NCBI GenBank assembly: GCA_015075165.1
Contig: JABTUY010000001.1
Coordinates: 744,001-808,000 of the forward strand
Direction of reading: 5' to 3'
From: Ideonella sp.
Lineage (GTDB): Bacteria; Pseudomonadota; Gammaproteobacteria; Burkholderiales; Burkholderiaceae_C
Length of the DNA: 64,000 nt
How positions within the stretch are numbered: the first letter of the stretch is position 1; each line of letters opens with the position of its first letter. The notes under the pieces were generated by a model. The model was not told the origin of the DNA and ran no database searches. It was given only the letters and a program-made list of their open reading frames with translations. Positions 34,755-42,941 of the stretch are shown here, piece after piece. The position numbers and the translations under genes are program-made.

Positions 34755-35816
34755 TCAGAAGAGGCGCTTCGTGGAATCCGCGAAGCGCCAGGTTTCCATG
34801 CGCGCGCCGCCTTGTTTGTCCACGGCTCTCTTGATGCTTACGAAAGGCGTGAGCACCCGCAGGATGCCGGTGAAGAGGCCGAAGTAGGCTTCGAAGAGTT
34901 CCTCGGGCGCATCGGCTTCCAGCGGCGAGAACCCGGTGCGCGTGAGGACGTGCTCGTTGCCGGTCTTGGCGAGCTCCGCGCCGTCCCCCAGCGTCTTCAG
35001 CATCAGCGCGAACATCGAAGCCATGGCCGCCGAGTCGCGCCCCTGCACTGCCATCCTGTCGGCGATCTCACGCGCGTACTGGGTGCCCATGCCCAGCATC
35101 GCCTGCTTGATGAGGAACGTGCCGTAGGGCAGCCCGTACATGTCTATGAGCACCTGCGCCGGCACCGCCGTGTAGCTTTGCGCGTAACGGCGGCGCGCCT
35201 TCAGCAGCCGCGCCTGCGGCCACTGCACCGGATCGAGTCTGGGCGCAGCCGACGGGTCGAAGTGCGGCGCCGAAGCTACCGGCTCGAACCGGAAAGCCTC
35301 GTCGTAGGAAATGTCGTGGTCGTGCTCGATGAAATAGCCCTCGTCGTACGGCTCACCGTATTGGTAGAGCTTCGTGCAGACATAGGCGAGCCGCGGGCAG
35401 CCGAGCCAGGTGCCGTTGTTCTTGTGCCAGGCCTGGAAGGACGCCATCTGCACGGACGCGGGGCACGCGAGCAGCCCCGAGCCCGGATAGGCCCACGCGG
35501 GCGCGAGGTAGCGGATCCACACCTTGCGCTCGGACTCCTCCACATACTCCATCGGCACGTCGCCGATCAGGTCGTTGCCCATGTAGTGGTACTTCGCTGC
35601 GGCGATCGCCGGCGGGTCGTTTCGTATGCCCAGCTTGTCCATCCCGCCCAGGAAGTGCTTGCGACCATGACCGTTCATGAAGTTGTACTTCAGCTTCGTG
35701 ATGCCCTCGTGGCCCTTCTCGCGCAGGGTCACCATCTGCAGGGCGGCATAGGCGCGCGACCACACGTAGGTGGAGAACTTGACGTCGTCGAAGCTGGGCG
35801 TGCCGGTGTTCGTCAT
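34755..35816 (-). CDS. Unrecognised protein X2 (paralogue of the protein at 31935)
   Basis: A 353-residue soluble protein homologous to X1 over its first two thirds. Shared features in order: a Gly-His pair (REKGHEG), KHFLGGMDKLGI, AAKYHYMGNDLIG, RKVWIRYLAPAW, WHKNNGTWLGCPRL and YDEGYFIEHDHDISYDEAF. The last hundred residues diverge (helical, MASMFALMLKTLGDGAELAKT). The ATG lies 2 nt after the enoyl-CoA hydratase stop. Two copies next to CoA enzymes in one regulon suggest a real pathway role. No catalytic mechanism can be assigned from the sequence alone. Confidence 0.75.
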   Translation of the reverse strand: MTNTGTPSFDDVKFSTYVWSRAYAALQMVTLREKGHEGITKLKYNFMNGHGRKHFLGGMDKLGIRNDPPAIAAAKYHYMGNDLIGDVPMEYVEESERKVWIRYLAPAWAYPGSGLLACPASVQMASFQAWHKNNGTWLGCPRLAYVCTKLYQYGEPYDEGYFIEHDHDISYDEAFRFEPVASAPHFDPSAAPRLDPVQWPQARLLKARRRYAQSYTAVPAQVLIDMYGLPYGTFLIKQAMLGMGTQYAREIADRMAVQGRDSAAMASMFALMLKTLGDGAELAKTGNEHVLTRTGFSPLEADAPEELFEAYFGLFTGILRVLTPFVSIKRAVDKQGGARMETWRFADSTKRLF

Positions 35817-35817
35817 C

Positions 35818-36603
35818 TCAGACCTTCTCGAGCTTGTTCGCGAAAGCAGAAATGCGCTGTGCCATGTCGCCCTGCGTCAGCGCGGCGATCTGGGCCTTCT
35901 CCGCGAAATCGAAAGCCGCCGCCAGGTCGCGCAGTTCCGACTGGTGCAGCCAGGCCTTCGTCTGCTTCATGGCCTCGAACGACCGGCCACCCATCTCGCG
36001 CGCGAGGGCGATGGCTTCCTTGCGCACTTCACCGGCCGGGACCATGCGGCTGATGAGGCCGTGACGCTGCAACTCGGCGGAGTCCATCATGCGGCCGCTC
36101 AATGCCAGTTCGCCTGCGAGCGTCGAGCCCAGCCGGCGCATCATCAAGGTCGTGCCCGTCACGCTGGGAATACCAGAGATCACTTCGGTCTGCCCCATGA
36201 CCACGCCGTCGTGCGCCACGCGGAAGTCGGCCATGAGCGCGACCTGGAAACCCGAGCCCGCAGCGAGGCCGTTGAGGGCCGCCACGAAGGGCTTCTCGAG
36301 GTTGAGGATCTGGCTGTAGAACTTGCGCCAGGCCTTCATGCTCTCCTTCACGTCCTTCTCGGGCGAGTCAAAGCCGGACAGTTCCTTCAGGTCTGCGCCC
36401 GCGCAGAAGGAACGCTCGCCCGTGCCGGTGAGCACGACGGCACGCACTTCGGGGTCACCGTTCGCGGCCTCCAGCAGGTCGCCGACGCGATTGCGCATGG
36501 CGTCGGTCCACGCGTTGAGCCGCTCGGGTTTCACGAGCGTGATCACGAGCACGTCGCCGTCGCGCTCGATGCGCACGCCGGAGTTGTCAGTCGGGTATTT
36601 CAT
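35818..36603 (-). CDS. Enoyl-CoA hydratase/isomerase (crotonase family)
   Basis: A 261-residue crotonase. Motifs: VLVITLVKPERLNAWTD, RSFCAGADLKELSG (oxyanion hole 1) and NGLAAGSGFQVALMADFRVAH (oxyanion hole 2). I choose the ATG at 36603 over one at 36642 because the operator's GGTATTGG box lies at 36639-36646, so the earlier ATG would lie in the promoter. It is first of a two-gene unit with X2. It should act on an unsaturated CoA ester made by the regulon's ligases. Confidence 0.83.
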   Translation of the reverse strand: MKYPTDNSGVRIERDGDVLVITLVKPERLNAWTDAMRNRVGDLLEAANGDPEVRAVVLTGTGERSFCAGADLKELSGFDSPEKDVKESMKAWRKFYSQILNLEKPFVAALNGLAAGSGFQVALMADFRVAHDGVVMGQTEVISGIPSVTGTTLMMRRLGSTLAGELALSGRMMDSAELQRHGLISRMVPAGEVRKEAIALAREMGGRSFEAMKQTKAWLHQSELRDLAAAFDFAEKAQIAALTQGDMAQRISAFANKLEKV

Positions 36604-36636
36604 CGTGAAGGCATTCTGGGAGTTGCCGGCCGAGCG

Positions 36637-36678
36637 CGCCAATACCGTTTGCGGACTTATCGATTCCGCCGTGGAATG
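36637..36678 (-). promoter_or_regulatory. Shared operator/promoter element, copy D
   Basis: Towards the hydratase it reads CATTCC-ACGGC-GGAATC, 15 nt, GGTATTGG, with the ATG at 36603, 36 nt beyond the box. The outermost base of one half-site differs (CATTCC). Confidence 0.7.
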
Positions 36679-36697
36679 ACTTGCCGCGCGATGCGAG

Positions 36698-38332
36698 TCA
36701 GCGCCAGCGCTGCTCTTCGGCGTCGTACACGCCCGCCAGAGGGTCTGGGATCTCCACCAGTTCGCGCTTGGTGATCTTGTTGCTTGTCGCGGTGCGTGGC
36801 AGCTGGTCGATGAAGGCGATGTAGCGCGGCACCTTGAAGACCGCGAGGCGTTCCCGGGCGTGGCCGAGGATGCGGTCGACCGGAACGTCGGAGCGCTGCA
36901 TGCCCTCCATCACCTGCACGAAGAGCTTGACTTCTTCGCCGCGTCGCGCGTCGGGCACGGGAACCACGGCAACATCGGCAATCCCCGGCAGCTCGCGCAT
37001 GACCGCTTCCACTTCACGCGAAGCGATGTTCTCGCCGCTGCGGCGGATCATGTCCTTGGTGCGGCCGACGAGCCAGTAGAAGCCGAGCGCGTTGCGCCGC
37101 ATCAGATCGCCCGTCCTGAACCAGCCGTCCCTGAATTGCTCCGCATTCACTTCGGGCCGGTTCCAGTAGCCGAGCATTACTGCGCGCCCGTGCTTTACCC
37201 ACAGCTCGCCGACCTCGCCATCGCGCGTGGGGCTGCCGTCTTCATTGCGCAGTTCCAGTTCGCGGAACGGCGCGCGCATGCCCAGCGAGCCGGCTTGCGC
37301 CATCTCTTCGACTTCGATCGGGTACTGCGTGCCGGCGCCGATCTCGGTCATCCCGTAGTAGCCGTTGCTGCGTCCGCCGAAACGGTCGCGAAAGAGCTGC
37401 ATCGCGCCCGCGCTCCAGCTGCCGAACTGGTGGACCTGCTTCAGGCACACCGACGCTCCATCGGCAGAAGCCGGCTCGCGTACGATGAGCTCGGGCAACT
37501 GCACCCACTCGATGCGGTACGTCTTCAGCCAGTCGGCAAAGCGCGAAAGGCTGAGCTGGTTCGGCATGTACAGCGTGCCGCCTTGCCAATAGGCCTTGAG
37601 CAGCAGGTGCGAGCCATCGACGTAGTAGAAAGGCGACCAGCACATGTAGCGCTCGTAACGCTCGAAGTCGCGGCAAGCCGAGGCGTAGGACGTGACGTTC
37701 CAGTAGTCGTGCGTCAGCATGCAGCCCTTGGGAAAACCCGTGGTTCCCGACGTGTATTGGATGGTGAGGAGGTCTCCGGGTGAGACCTCCTCCTGCAACG
37801 GAGCTTCAGCTGCGCCCTGGAGCAGATGGGTCAGCGATGTGGCCCTGCTGTCCGGCGATTCGCCGACGACGACCACTCGTTCCATGGCCAGCGCGGCGGG
37901 CCACGGGTCCATGGCCGAGAAGCTCGGCCATGCCGACTCGTCGATCATCGCGAACTTCGCCTGCGTGTCGGACAGCACGTACTCGACCTCGCGCGGCGTG
38001 TAGCGCATGTTGATCGGCACGATCACGGCCCCGAGCTTCGCCAGCGCGAACCAGGCGATCGGAAACTCGATCCGGTTGGGCAGCATCAGGCCGACCCGGT
38101 CGCCCTTGCGGACACCGAAGGCCTTCAGCGCTTTCGCATAGCGGTCGCAGACCTGCGCCATCTCCGCGTACGTCGCGCGCTCATGGCGCTCGAAGAAGTC
38201 GAGGGCGACCTTACCTGCATGGTGCCTCGCGCCCCGCTCGACGAGCTGGCCCACGGTCATGGGCGGGCAGGCAGCCTCCTGCGCTTCGAGTCGTCGCACT
38301 GCTTCGGCGACGCGTTGTTCGATGGAAATCAT
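36698..38332 (-). CDS. AMP-dependent acyl-CoA synthetase, type I
   Basis: A 544-residue ligase, paralogue of the ligase at 20942. Motifs: YTSGTTGFPKGCMLTHDYWN, GYYGMTEIGAGTQ, WFRTGDLMRRNALGFYWLVGRTKD, RRSGENIASREVEAV, and TATSNKITKRELVEI. The end DPLAGVYDAEEQRWR is shared with the paralogue. The ATG at 38332 is 33 nt beyond the operator box; an upstream ATG at 38428 would precede the promoter. It appears to be a monocistronic unit. Confidence 0.86.
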   Translation of the reverse strand: MISIEQRVAEAVRRLEAQEAACPPMTVGQLVERGARHHAGKVALDFFERHERATYAEMAQVCDRYAKALKAFGVRKGDRVGLMLPNRIEFPIAWFALAKLGAVIVPINMRYTPREVEYVLSDTQAKFAMIDESAWPSFSAMDPWPAALAMERVVVVGESPDSRATSLTHLLQGAAEAPLQEEVSPGDLLTIQYTSGTTGFPKGCMLTHDYWNVTSYASACRDFERYERYMCWSPFYYVDGSHLLLKAYWQGGTLYMPNQLSLSRFADWLKTYRIEWVQLPELIVREPASADGASVCLKQVHQFGSWSAGAMQLFRDRFGGRSNGYYGMTEIGAGTQYPIEVEEMAQAGSLGMRAPFRELELRNEDGSPTRDGEVGELWVKHGRAVMLGYWNRPEVNAEQFRDGWFRTGDLMRRNALGFYWLVGRTKDMIRRSGENIASREVEAVMRELPGIADVAVVPVPDARRGEEVKLFVQVMEGMQRSDVPVDRILGHARERLAVFKVPRYIAFIDQLPRTATSNKITKRELVEIPDPLAGVYDAEEQRWR

Positions 38333-38362
38333 CCGCCGATTGTTGGAAAAGCCGCCAGCAGC

Positions 38363-38404
38363 GGCCAATACCGTTTTCGTTCGGATCGATTCCGCTCGGG
38401 AATC
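38363..38404 (-). promoter_or_regulatory. Shared operator/promoter element, copy E
   Basis: Towards the ligase it reads GATTCC-CGAGC-GGAATC, 15 nt, GGTATTGG, with the ATG at 38332. The half-sites are perfect. It ends 2 nt from the SDR stop, so the ligase has its own promoter although the genes are close. Confidence 0.73.
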
Positions 38405-38405
38405 G

Positions 38406-39179
38406 TCAGGGGAAAGCGAGGCCTCCATTGATGCTGATGACGGCGCCCGAGATCTGGTCGGAGTCCGGACTCGCGAGGAACACCGCCGTCTTCGCGATGT
38501 CCGCAGGGACGGTGAGGCGGAAGGGTGTCTTCGCCTCGATCTTGCGGTAGGCCTTGGTCAGCGGATTGTCCAGGCCCTGTTTCATGATCTCTTCGTAGCC
38601 AGGCGTTTCGGCAGTGAGCGTGATGGGCAGCGTGTTGATCCGGATGCCGTGCCGGGCGAGCTCCTTGCCCGCGGCGCGCGTGAAGTACATGAGGCCCGCG
38701 GCGGCGGCACCGGACACCGACAGGCCAGGCGTGGGCGTGCGGCCGGCATCGGTCGTGATGAAGATCACCTTGCCGTAGTGTTGTGCGATCATGGGATCGA
38801 GAGCGGCATGCAGGCAGTTCATGCGGGAGAGCAGCTGGGCGTCGATCTTGCGCTGGTAGAGCGCCGGATCGAGGGCTTCGAACAGGCCCGAGTCGCCGGC
38901 GGGAGGGGATCCACTGGCGGCGAGGATGTCGAGCCTGCCGTAGCGCTCCACCACCTTTGCGACGGCGGCCTTCAGGCTCGCGTGATCCATCATGTCCGCC
39001 GGAGCCCACATGGCTTCGAGGCCGCGCTCGCGGAGCTGCCCGACGACTTCGGGCTCCTGCGGCCGCGGTCGGCTGCAGATCGCGGTGCGCGCGCCTTCCT
39101 CGGCGAACGTGATGGCGATGTCGCGGCCGATGGCTTCGCTGGCGCCCACCACCAGCGCAACTTTTCCCTCGAGCTTCAT
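38406..39179 (-). CDS. SDR-family protein with a degenerate catalytic site
   Basis: A 257-residue Rossmann-fold protein. The NAD(P) motif is VVGASEAIGRDIA and the adenine loop ICSRPRPQE. Where active SDRs have YxxxK after the IxxSS strand, this reads VIFITTDAGRT then PGLSVSGAAAAGLMYFT, so Tyr is Val and Lys is Ala; the catalytic Ser is Thr or absent. The rest (RINTLPITLTAETPGYEEIM) is well kept. It is probably non-catalytic or uses other residues. It starts 25 nt after the iclR gene stop and is likely co-transcribed with it. Confidence 0.82.
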   Translation of the reverse strand: MKLEGKVALVVGASEAIGRDIAITFAEEGARTAICSRPRPQEPEVVGQLRERGLEAMWAPADMMDHASLKAAVAKVVERYGRLDILAASGSPPAGDSGLFEALDPALYQRKIDAQLLSRMNCLHAALDPMIAQHYGKVIFITTDAGRTPTPGLSVSGAAAAGLMYFTRAAGKELARHGIRINTLPITLTAETPGYEEIMKQGLDNPLTKAYRKIEAKTPFRLTVPADIAKTAVFLASPDSDQISGAVISINGGLAFP

Positions 39180-39204
39180 GTTGTGTTCTTCGCGCAATAG
39201 CGCG

Positions 39205-40032
39205 TCAGCGGTTCGCGATAGCCGCGGCCGTGGTGATCAAGAGGTCGGCGATGCGCGGCTCGTCCTCGGGTTTCCAGCGGTGCTTGGCCACGGCCACGTT
39301 GATCGCCCCGAAAATGGTGCCGCGGGAATCGCGCACGGCCGTGGACGTTGAGATGGCGCCGAGAATGTATTCCCCTTCGGTGTGCGCGTAGCCAGTCGCG
39401 CGGACTTTCGCGAGGCGCTCGCGGATCGCCTTGGGGTCGGTGATCGTGTACGGCGTGTGCTTCACGAGCTCGGTCGCGGCGAGGATGGCCTCGACTCTCT
39501 CCTCGGGCAGCCACGCCAACATGGCAAGACCGGGGGCGGTGCAGAAGGCGGGTTGCCGGGCGCCGACCATTGTCGTGACGTTCAGCATGTGCTGGCTGAG
39601 AATGCGGTGCACGTACACGATGTCGCTGCCGTGCAGGACCGTGATGTTGGTCGTTTCGCCGGTCTGCACGCTCAGCTGCTGCAGGTAGGGCGCGGCCCGC
39701 TGCATCAGCTCGTTGGCGTTCAGGTAGTGGTACGAAAGCTCGAACACCTGTGGCGACAGGGAGTAGCTCTTCGTCTCCTCGTCCTTTTCGAGGTAGCCGA
39801 GTTCGGTCAGCGTGTAGGTGAAGCGCTGCGCCGTGCTCAAGTCCATTTCCGCTTCGGACGCGATCTGCGAAAGGGTCAGGCGCGGGCGGGCCGATCCGAA
39901 GGCCTTCAGGACGGCGAAGCCCTTCTCGACCGAATTCACGAACAGTGTAGAACGTGCTCGACGCTGAGGCCGTGCCGTCTTCTTAGCGCCGACCGCCGGT
40001 GTGTGAACGGTCCGCGTGCGACGAGTTGCCAT
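39205..40032 (-). CDS. IclR-family transcriptional regulator
   Basis: A 275-residue regulator. A basic N-terminal tail of about 30 residues precedes the winged helix (VEKGFAVLKAFGSARPRLTLS, then IASEAEMDLSTAQRFTYTL with the recognition helix). The IclR effector domain begins near LSPQVFELSYHYLNANELMQ and carries TNITVLHGSDIVYVHRI. It is at the upstream edge of the catabolic island and is the third candidate, with the two LysR proteins, to bind the shared operator. Confidence 0.87.
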   Translation of the reverse strand: MATRRTRTVHTPAVGAKKTARPQRRARSTLFVNSVEKGFAVLKAFGSARPRLTLSQIASEAEMDLSTAQRFTYTLTELGYLEKDEETKSYSLSPQVFELSYHYLNANELMQRAAPYLQQLSVQTGETTNITVLHGSDIVYVHRILSQHMLNVTTMVGARQPAFCTAPGLAMLAWLPEERVEAILAATELVKHTPYTITDPKAIRERLAKVRATGYAHTEGEYILGAISTSTAVRDSRGTIFGAINVAVAKHRWKPEDEPRIADLLITTAAAIANR

Positions 40033-40082
40033 CCCTTGCTCTCAGCTATCGAAGTGCGACATGGTGCTATTGTGTGGCAGTA

Positions 40083-40371
40083 GTCTAACATCGAGAAAGT
40101 GAGTGCCCAATCAGGTCCATTCTCGCAGCGGCTCGACGGATGACACGGAGCGGCGGCCTCTTCGGTCTTACGAGCGGCGCCATCGCGCATGATGCAAATC
40201 GCTGCAAGGAGCGATCAACTCAAGAGCAGATTCACCTCCCGTCGTAGCCGCTGCCGCGTACTGCGGATCAGAAGGCAGCAAGACGTGCGCACTAAGTAGG
40301 CGCGGCACAGTAGCTGGCGTGCAGCGCCACTGACGTAGCCCAGCGTGGAGTGAGGTGTCCACGAAAGCGGG
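40083..40371. other. No gene seen
   Basis: About 290 bases between the iclR promoter area and the lyase fragment. Composition is less GC-rich than the surroundings and no frame looks protein-like. It probably marks the edge of the catabolic island or a deletion boundary. Confidence 0.4.
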
Positions 40372-40893
40372 TCAACTTCAACTTCAAACCCGGCGCTCAG
40401 TCTGCTAGCGCTCGAGGCTACGCAGCGAGCACCGCAGCTTGCCGCAACACTACTTGCAGAGTTGGCGCCCGAGCATGAGCGAGGTCTTGGTCAATGGCAG
40501 AGCCAAGCGCTCACGCTACGGGAACTCTTGTGCGGGTGCGCAAGCGGCGTCGCTGCAATGGCCGAAGTGCTCGAGGGACTTCACGTCGACGAAGGTGCCA
40601 TGCACGCGAATCTAGAGCGCACCCGTGGGTTGGTCTTTTCGGAGGCGGTGTCCGCTTGCTTAACGCGCACCTTCGGCAAGTCGCGTGCGCACGCTCTCAC
40701 CGAGGAGATGTGTGAAGTCGTGGCGCGCGAGGGCCGTCATCTTTGCGCCTTCGTGTTCGAGAACGAGCAAGTTGGAAGCGTCGTGTCTGAGCACGAGCTG
40801 ATGCAGTTGTTTGACTACAAAGCGCAGTTCGGCGATGCGCCTGCGGCGATCGAACGCGTGTTGAGCAACTGGGGTGCACTGCGGCATCAGTGA
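40372..40893 (+). pseudogene. C-terminal fragment of a fumarase/PcaB-superfamily lyase
   Basis: The frame reads NPALSLLALEATQRAPQLAATLL, then EHERGLGQWQSQALTLREL, GLHVDEGAMHANLERTRGLVFSEAVSACL and ends SNWGALRHQ. This is the C-terminal third of 3-carboxymuconate cycloisomerase/adenylosuccinate-lyase relatives, starting just after the GSSxMPxKxNP signature (here STSTSNPA). The catalytic N-terminal two thirds and any start codon are missing. It is a decayed relic of an aromatic catabolic gene. Confidence 0.65.
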
Positions 40894-41075
40894 CGACGGT
40901 GAACCCGTCTGGCGTCCCATCTGCCTTTCTCGTGCCCCTGGGTCCGAAGGTCAAGCCACTTCTTTGGACCAACGGCACCTGTGCCCTACTGTGCCATCCG
41001 ATGACAGCCAACGTCACGTCGCTGATCCGCTCGACCATCGCATCTGCGGTAGGTCGATCAGGCGATCAGGTTCCT

Positions 41076-42485
41076 TTAAGTCGGTTCTACATCGAGGCGG
41101 GCCTCTGCAATGCGGCGAGCCCAGCCATCGAGGTAGTCTCCAGCGTTCGCATCCGCTCGCGGCTGCATGCGTGACGTGGTAACCAGCGCAATGCCGCCCA
41201 GTGGCGCCATCGAGTGCGTCCCGCACCGCTGCGCCTCCTGTTCGATCCAGTCCGCCACCGCCTGCCACCCTGCCCTCAGCTGCGCATCGCTCTTGGCCAC
41301 GTAGTGCCCGAGCGTCACATCGGCCGTGACCGCGTGGTTCATCATGCGCTTGAGCACCGCGGCCGACACCAGCCCTTCGGCGACGCTCGCAAACGTCGCC
41401 CTCAGGCCGTGCCCCTGCACGTGGGTCTGCGCCGCGCGGTTGATCGCCCGCAGCGTCTTGCGTGCATCGACCACCGGGAACAGCGCCTCCTCGGGCTCTT
41501 TACCTCTGCAGTGCTCGCGCACGATCTGCAGCGCCTGCGTGGACAACAAGAGGCGGTGGTCCGACCGGTTCTTGGTGTCCTTGAGCACGACCCGGGCGCC
41601 GGCGAGGTCGACGTCGCCGACCTTAAGCGGCGCATAGCCCAGCTTCTTGTGACCGTGGATCTCGACACCTCGGCATCCGGTGAGCAGCTGGAAGCGGTAG
41701 TAGTCGGCAGCGACTCTGGACGGTGCCTGGCCAGCCGCGTTCCACCACGCCCCCAGCCGTTCCGCGGGAATCGGGCTGGGATCGCCCCCTGCGTTGGCGA
41801 GCACGATGCGCTGGCGCCCGGCGGTGTCCTTGCTGAGCGGGTTGCCGGCGATGACCGCGCCGTGCCAGCGCAGCACGGCGCGGAGCACCTGCATCGCGTA
41901 GGTGGCACGCCGTGGGGACTTCCTGGCGCAGCGCTCGTAGGTCTGGCGGATGGTCTGGGCGGTGATGTCCGACAGGCGCAGTGCGGCCAGCGGCACCAGT
42001 TCGCCGTCGGCGAAGCGCTGGCCGTCGCGTCCGATCCGTCCGGGGGTGATCATGCCCAGGTAGTCGGCTCGGGTGCGGGCCTTGAGGGCCAGGCCGTCCT
42101 TGGAGCGACGCTTGCGCTCGGCGTATTCGCGCAAGGCCTCGGCGAAGGTGAGTGTCGGGGTCTCGACGGCGAGCTTCTCCTTCAAGGCTGCCCGCAGGCG
42201 GGCGGCCTCCTGCTCGGGCCAGTCGATGCCGTTGCGCGCCAGCGCGCGGATGCGGGCGGCCTCTGCCTTGGCGTCGGCCAGTTTGATCTGGCCGGGACCC
42301 TCGCCGTAGTCGTGCGGCAGGCTGTACTGGCGCTCGTCCCTGGAGCCCTTGACGGTGTAGCGTACCAGCAGGGTGCGGCGGCCGTCAGGGGCCACGCGCA
42401 GTTGCAGGCCACGGTCGATGCTGACCTTGAAGGCGCGCTCTCTGGGCTTGATCGCTTCTATTGAGCGCACGGACAGCGTGGCCAT
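41076..42485 (-). CDS. Tyrosine-type site-specific recombinase (integrase)
   Basis: A 469-residue phage/island integrase. The N-terminal arm-binding DUF4102-like domain starts LSVRSIEAIKPRERAFKVSID. The catalytic core shows TGCRGVEIHGHKKLG (Arg I), LKDTKNRSDHRLLLS (Lys), HGLRATFASVAEG (His-x-x-Arg) and MNHAVTADVTLGHYV (His and the Tyr nucleophile). It lies about 300 nt from a tRNA-Asn 3' fragment, so that tRNA gene is the probable target. All catalytic residues are present; the protein looks complete. Confidence 0.9.
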   Translation of the reverse strand: MATLSVRSIEAIKPRERAFKVSIDRGLQLRVAPDGRRTLLVRYTVKGSRDERQYSLPHDYGEGPGQIKLADAKAEAARIRALARNGIDWPEQEAARLRAALKEKLAVETPTLTFAEALREYAERKRRSKDGLALKARTRADYLGMITPGRIGRDGQRFADGELVPLAALRLSDITAQTIRQTYERCARKSPRRATYAMQVLRAVLRWHGAVIAGNPLSKDTAGRQRIVLANAGGDPSPIPAERLGAWWNAAGQAPSRVAADYYRFQLLTGCRGVEIHGHKKLGYAPLKVGDVDLAGARVVLKDTKNRSDHRLLLSTQALQIVREHCRGKEPEEALFPVVDARKTLRAINRAAQTHVQGHGLRATFASVAEGLVSAAVLKRMMNHAVTADVTLGHYVAKSDAQLRAGWQAVADWIEQEAQRCGTHSMAPLGGIALVTTSRMQPRADANAGDYLDGWARRIAEARLDVEPT

Positions 42486-42695
42486 CGACTTCCTCCGTCA
42501 CGCGCGGGTTCGGTCAGATCGTAGACATCCGTTGTCCGTAGGTCGCGCCCAATTCGCCCGAGAATCAGTCAAGCTGAACGCGGGAGACTTCGAGTACACA
42601 AGACGGTGCGAATCGATCAACCCACGTTGTGCCCATGTGCCCAATCTTCGTGTCCGACGGGTGTCCGAAAAATCATGAGCACTCATGGTACGAAC

Positions 42696-42768
42696 TGGGA
42701 CGACCTGGGACAAACTTTTGCGCTAAGCGCTTGATTCAACGGCGTGTTCGGAGTCCCACAACGTCCCA
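42696..42768. repeat. Paired inverted TGGGAC sites around a palindrome
   Basis: TGGGAC occurs at 42696 and 42706, and its inverse GTCCCA at 42753 and 42763, each pair spaced 10 bp. Between them is GCGCTAAGCGC at 42720-42730. The array lies between integrase and attachment site, where integrase/excisionase arm sites would be expected. An operator for the integrase gene is the alternative. Confidence 0.4.
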
Positions 42769-42787
42769 CTGAGTCTCAAGTTTGCGC

Positions 42788-42833
42788 ACTGTTAATCCGT
42801 AGGTCCCTGGTTCGAGCCCAGGTCGGGGAGCCA
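42788..42833 (+). other. Attachment site: 3' half of tRNA-Asn (GTT)
   Basis: ACTGTTAATCCG is the anticodon stem-loop of tRNA-Asn (anticodon GTT), followed by GTAGGTCCC, TGGTTCGAGCCCA (T-arm) and the acceptor end GGTCGGGGAGCCA with encoded CCA. The 5' half of the tRNA is absent upstream. This is the usual product of island integration into a tRNA 3' end. The following hairpin would be the native tRNA terminator, which places original chromosome on the right and the inserted element on the left. Confidence 0.75.
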
Positions 42834-42844
42834 AGAACCACGAG

Positions 42845-42874
42845 AGCCAGCAGGTGAGCGCCTGCTGGCTTTTT
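42845..42874 (+). terminator. Rho-independent terminator after tRNA-Asn fragment
   Basis: A 10-bp perfect stem AGCCAGCAGG / CCTGCTGGCT with a TGAGCG loop and then TTTTT. It is placed directly after the tRNA 3' end. Confidence 0.85.
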
Positions 42875-42941
42875 CGTTTTCTGAGGTGGGCTGGTGCCAG
42901 TCTGGTGCCAGTTTTGGCCGACACCGGTGCGCTCGGTGCCG

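Noticed and set aside
40890-41174. 95-codon plus frame after the lyase fragment
   Set aside because: No recognisable domain, and it runs antisense into the integrase end; probably chance.
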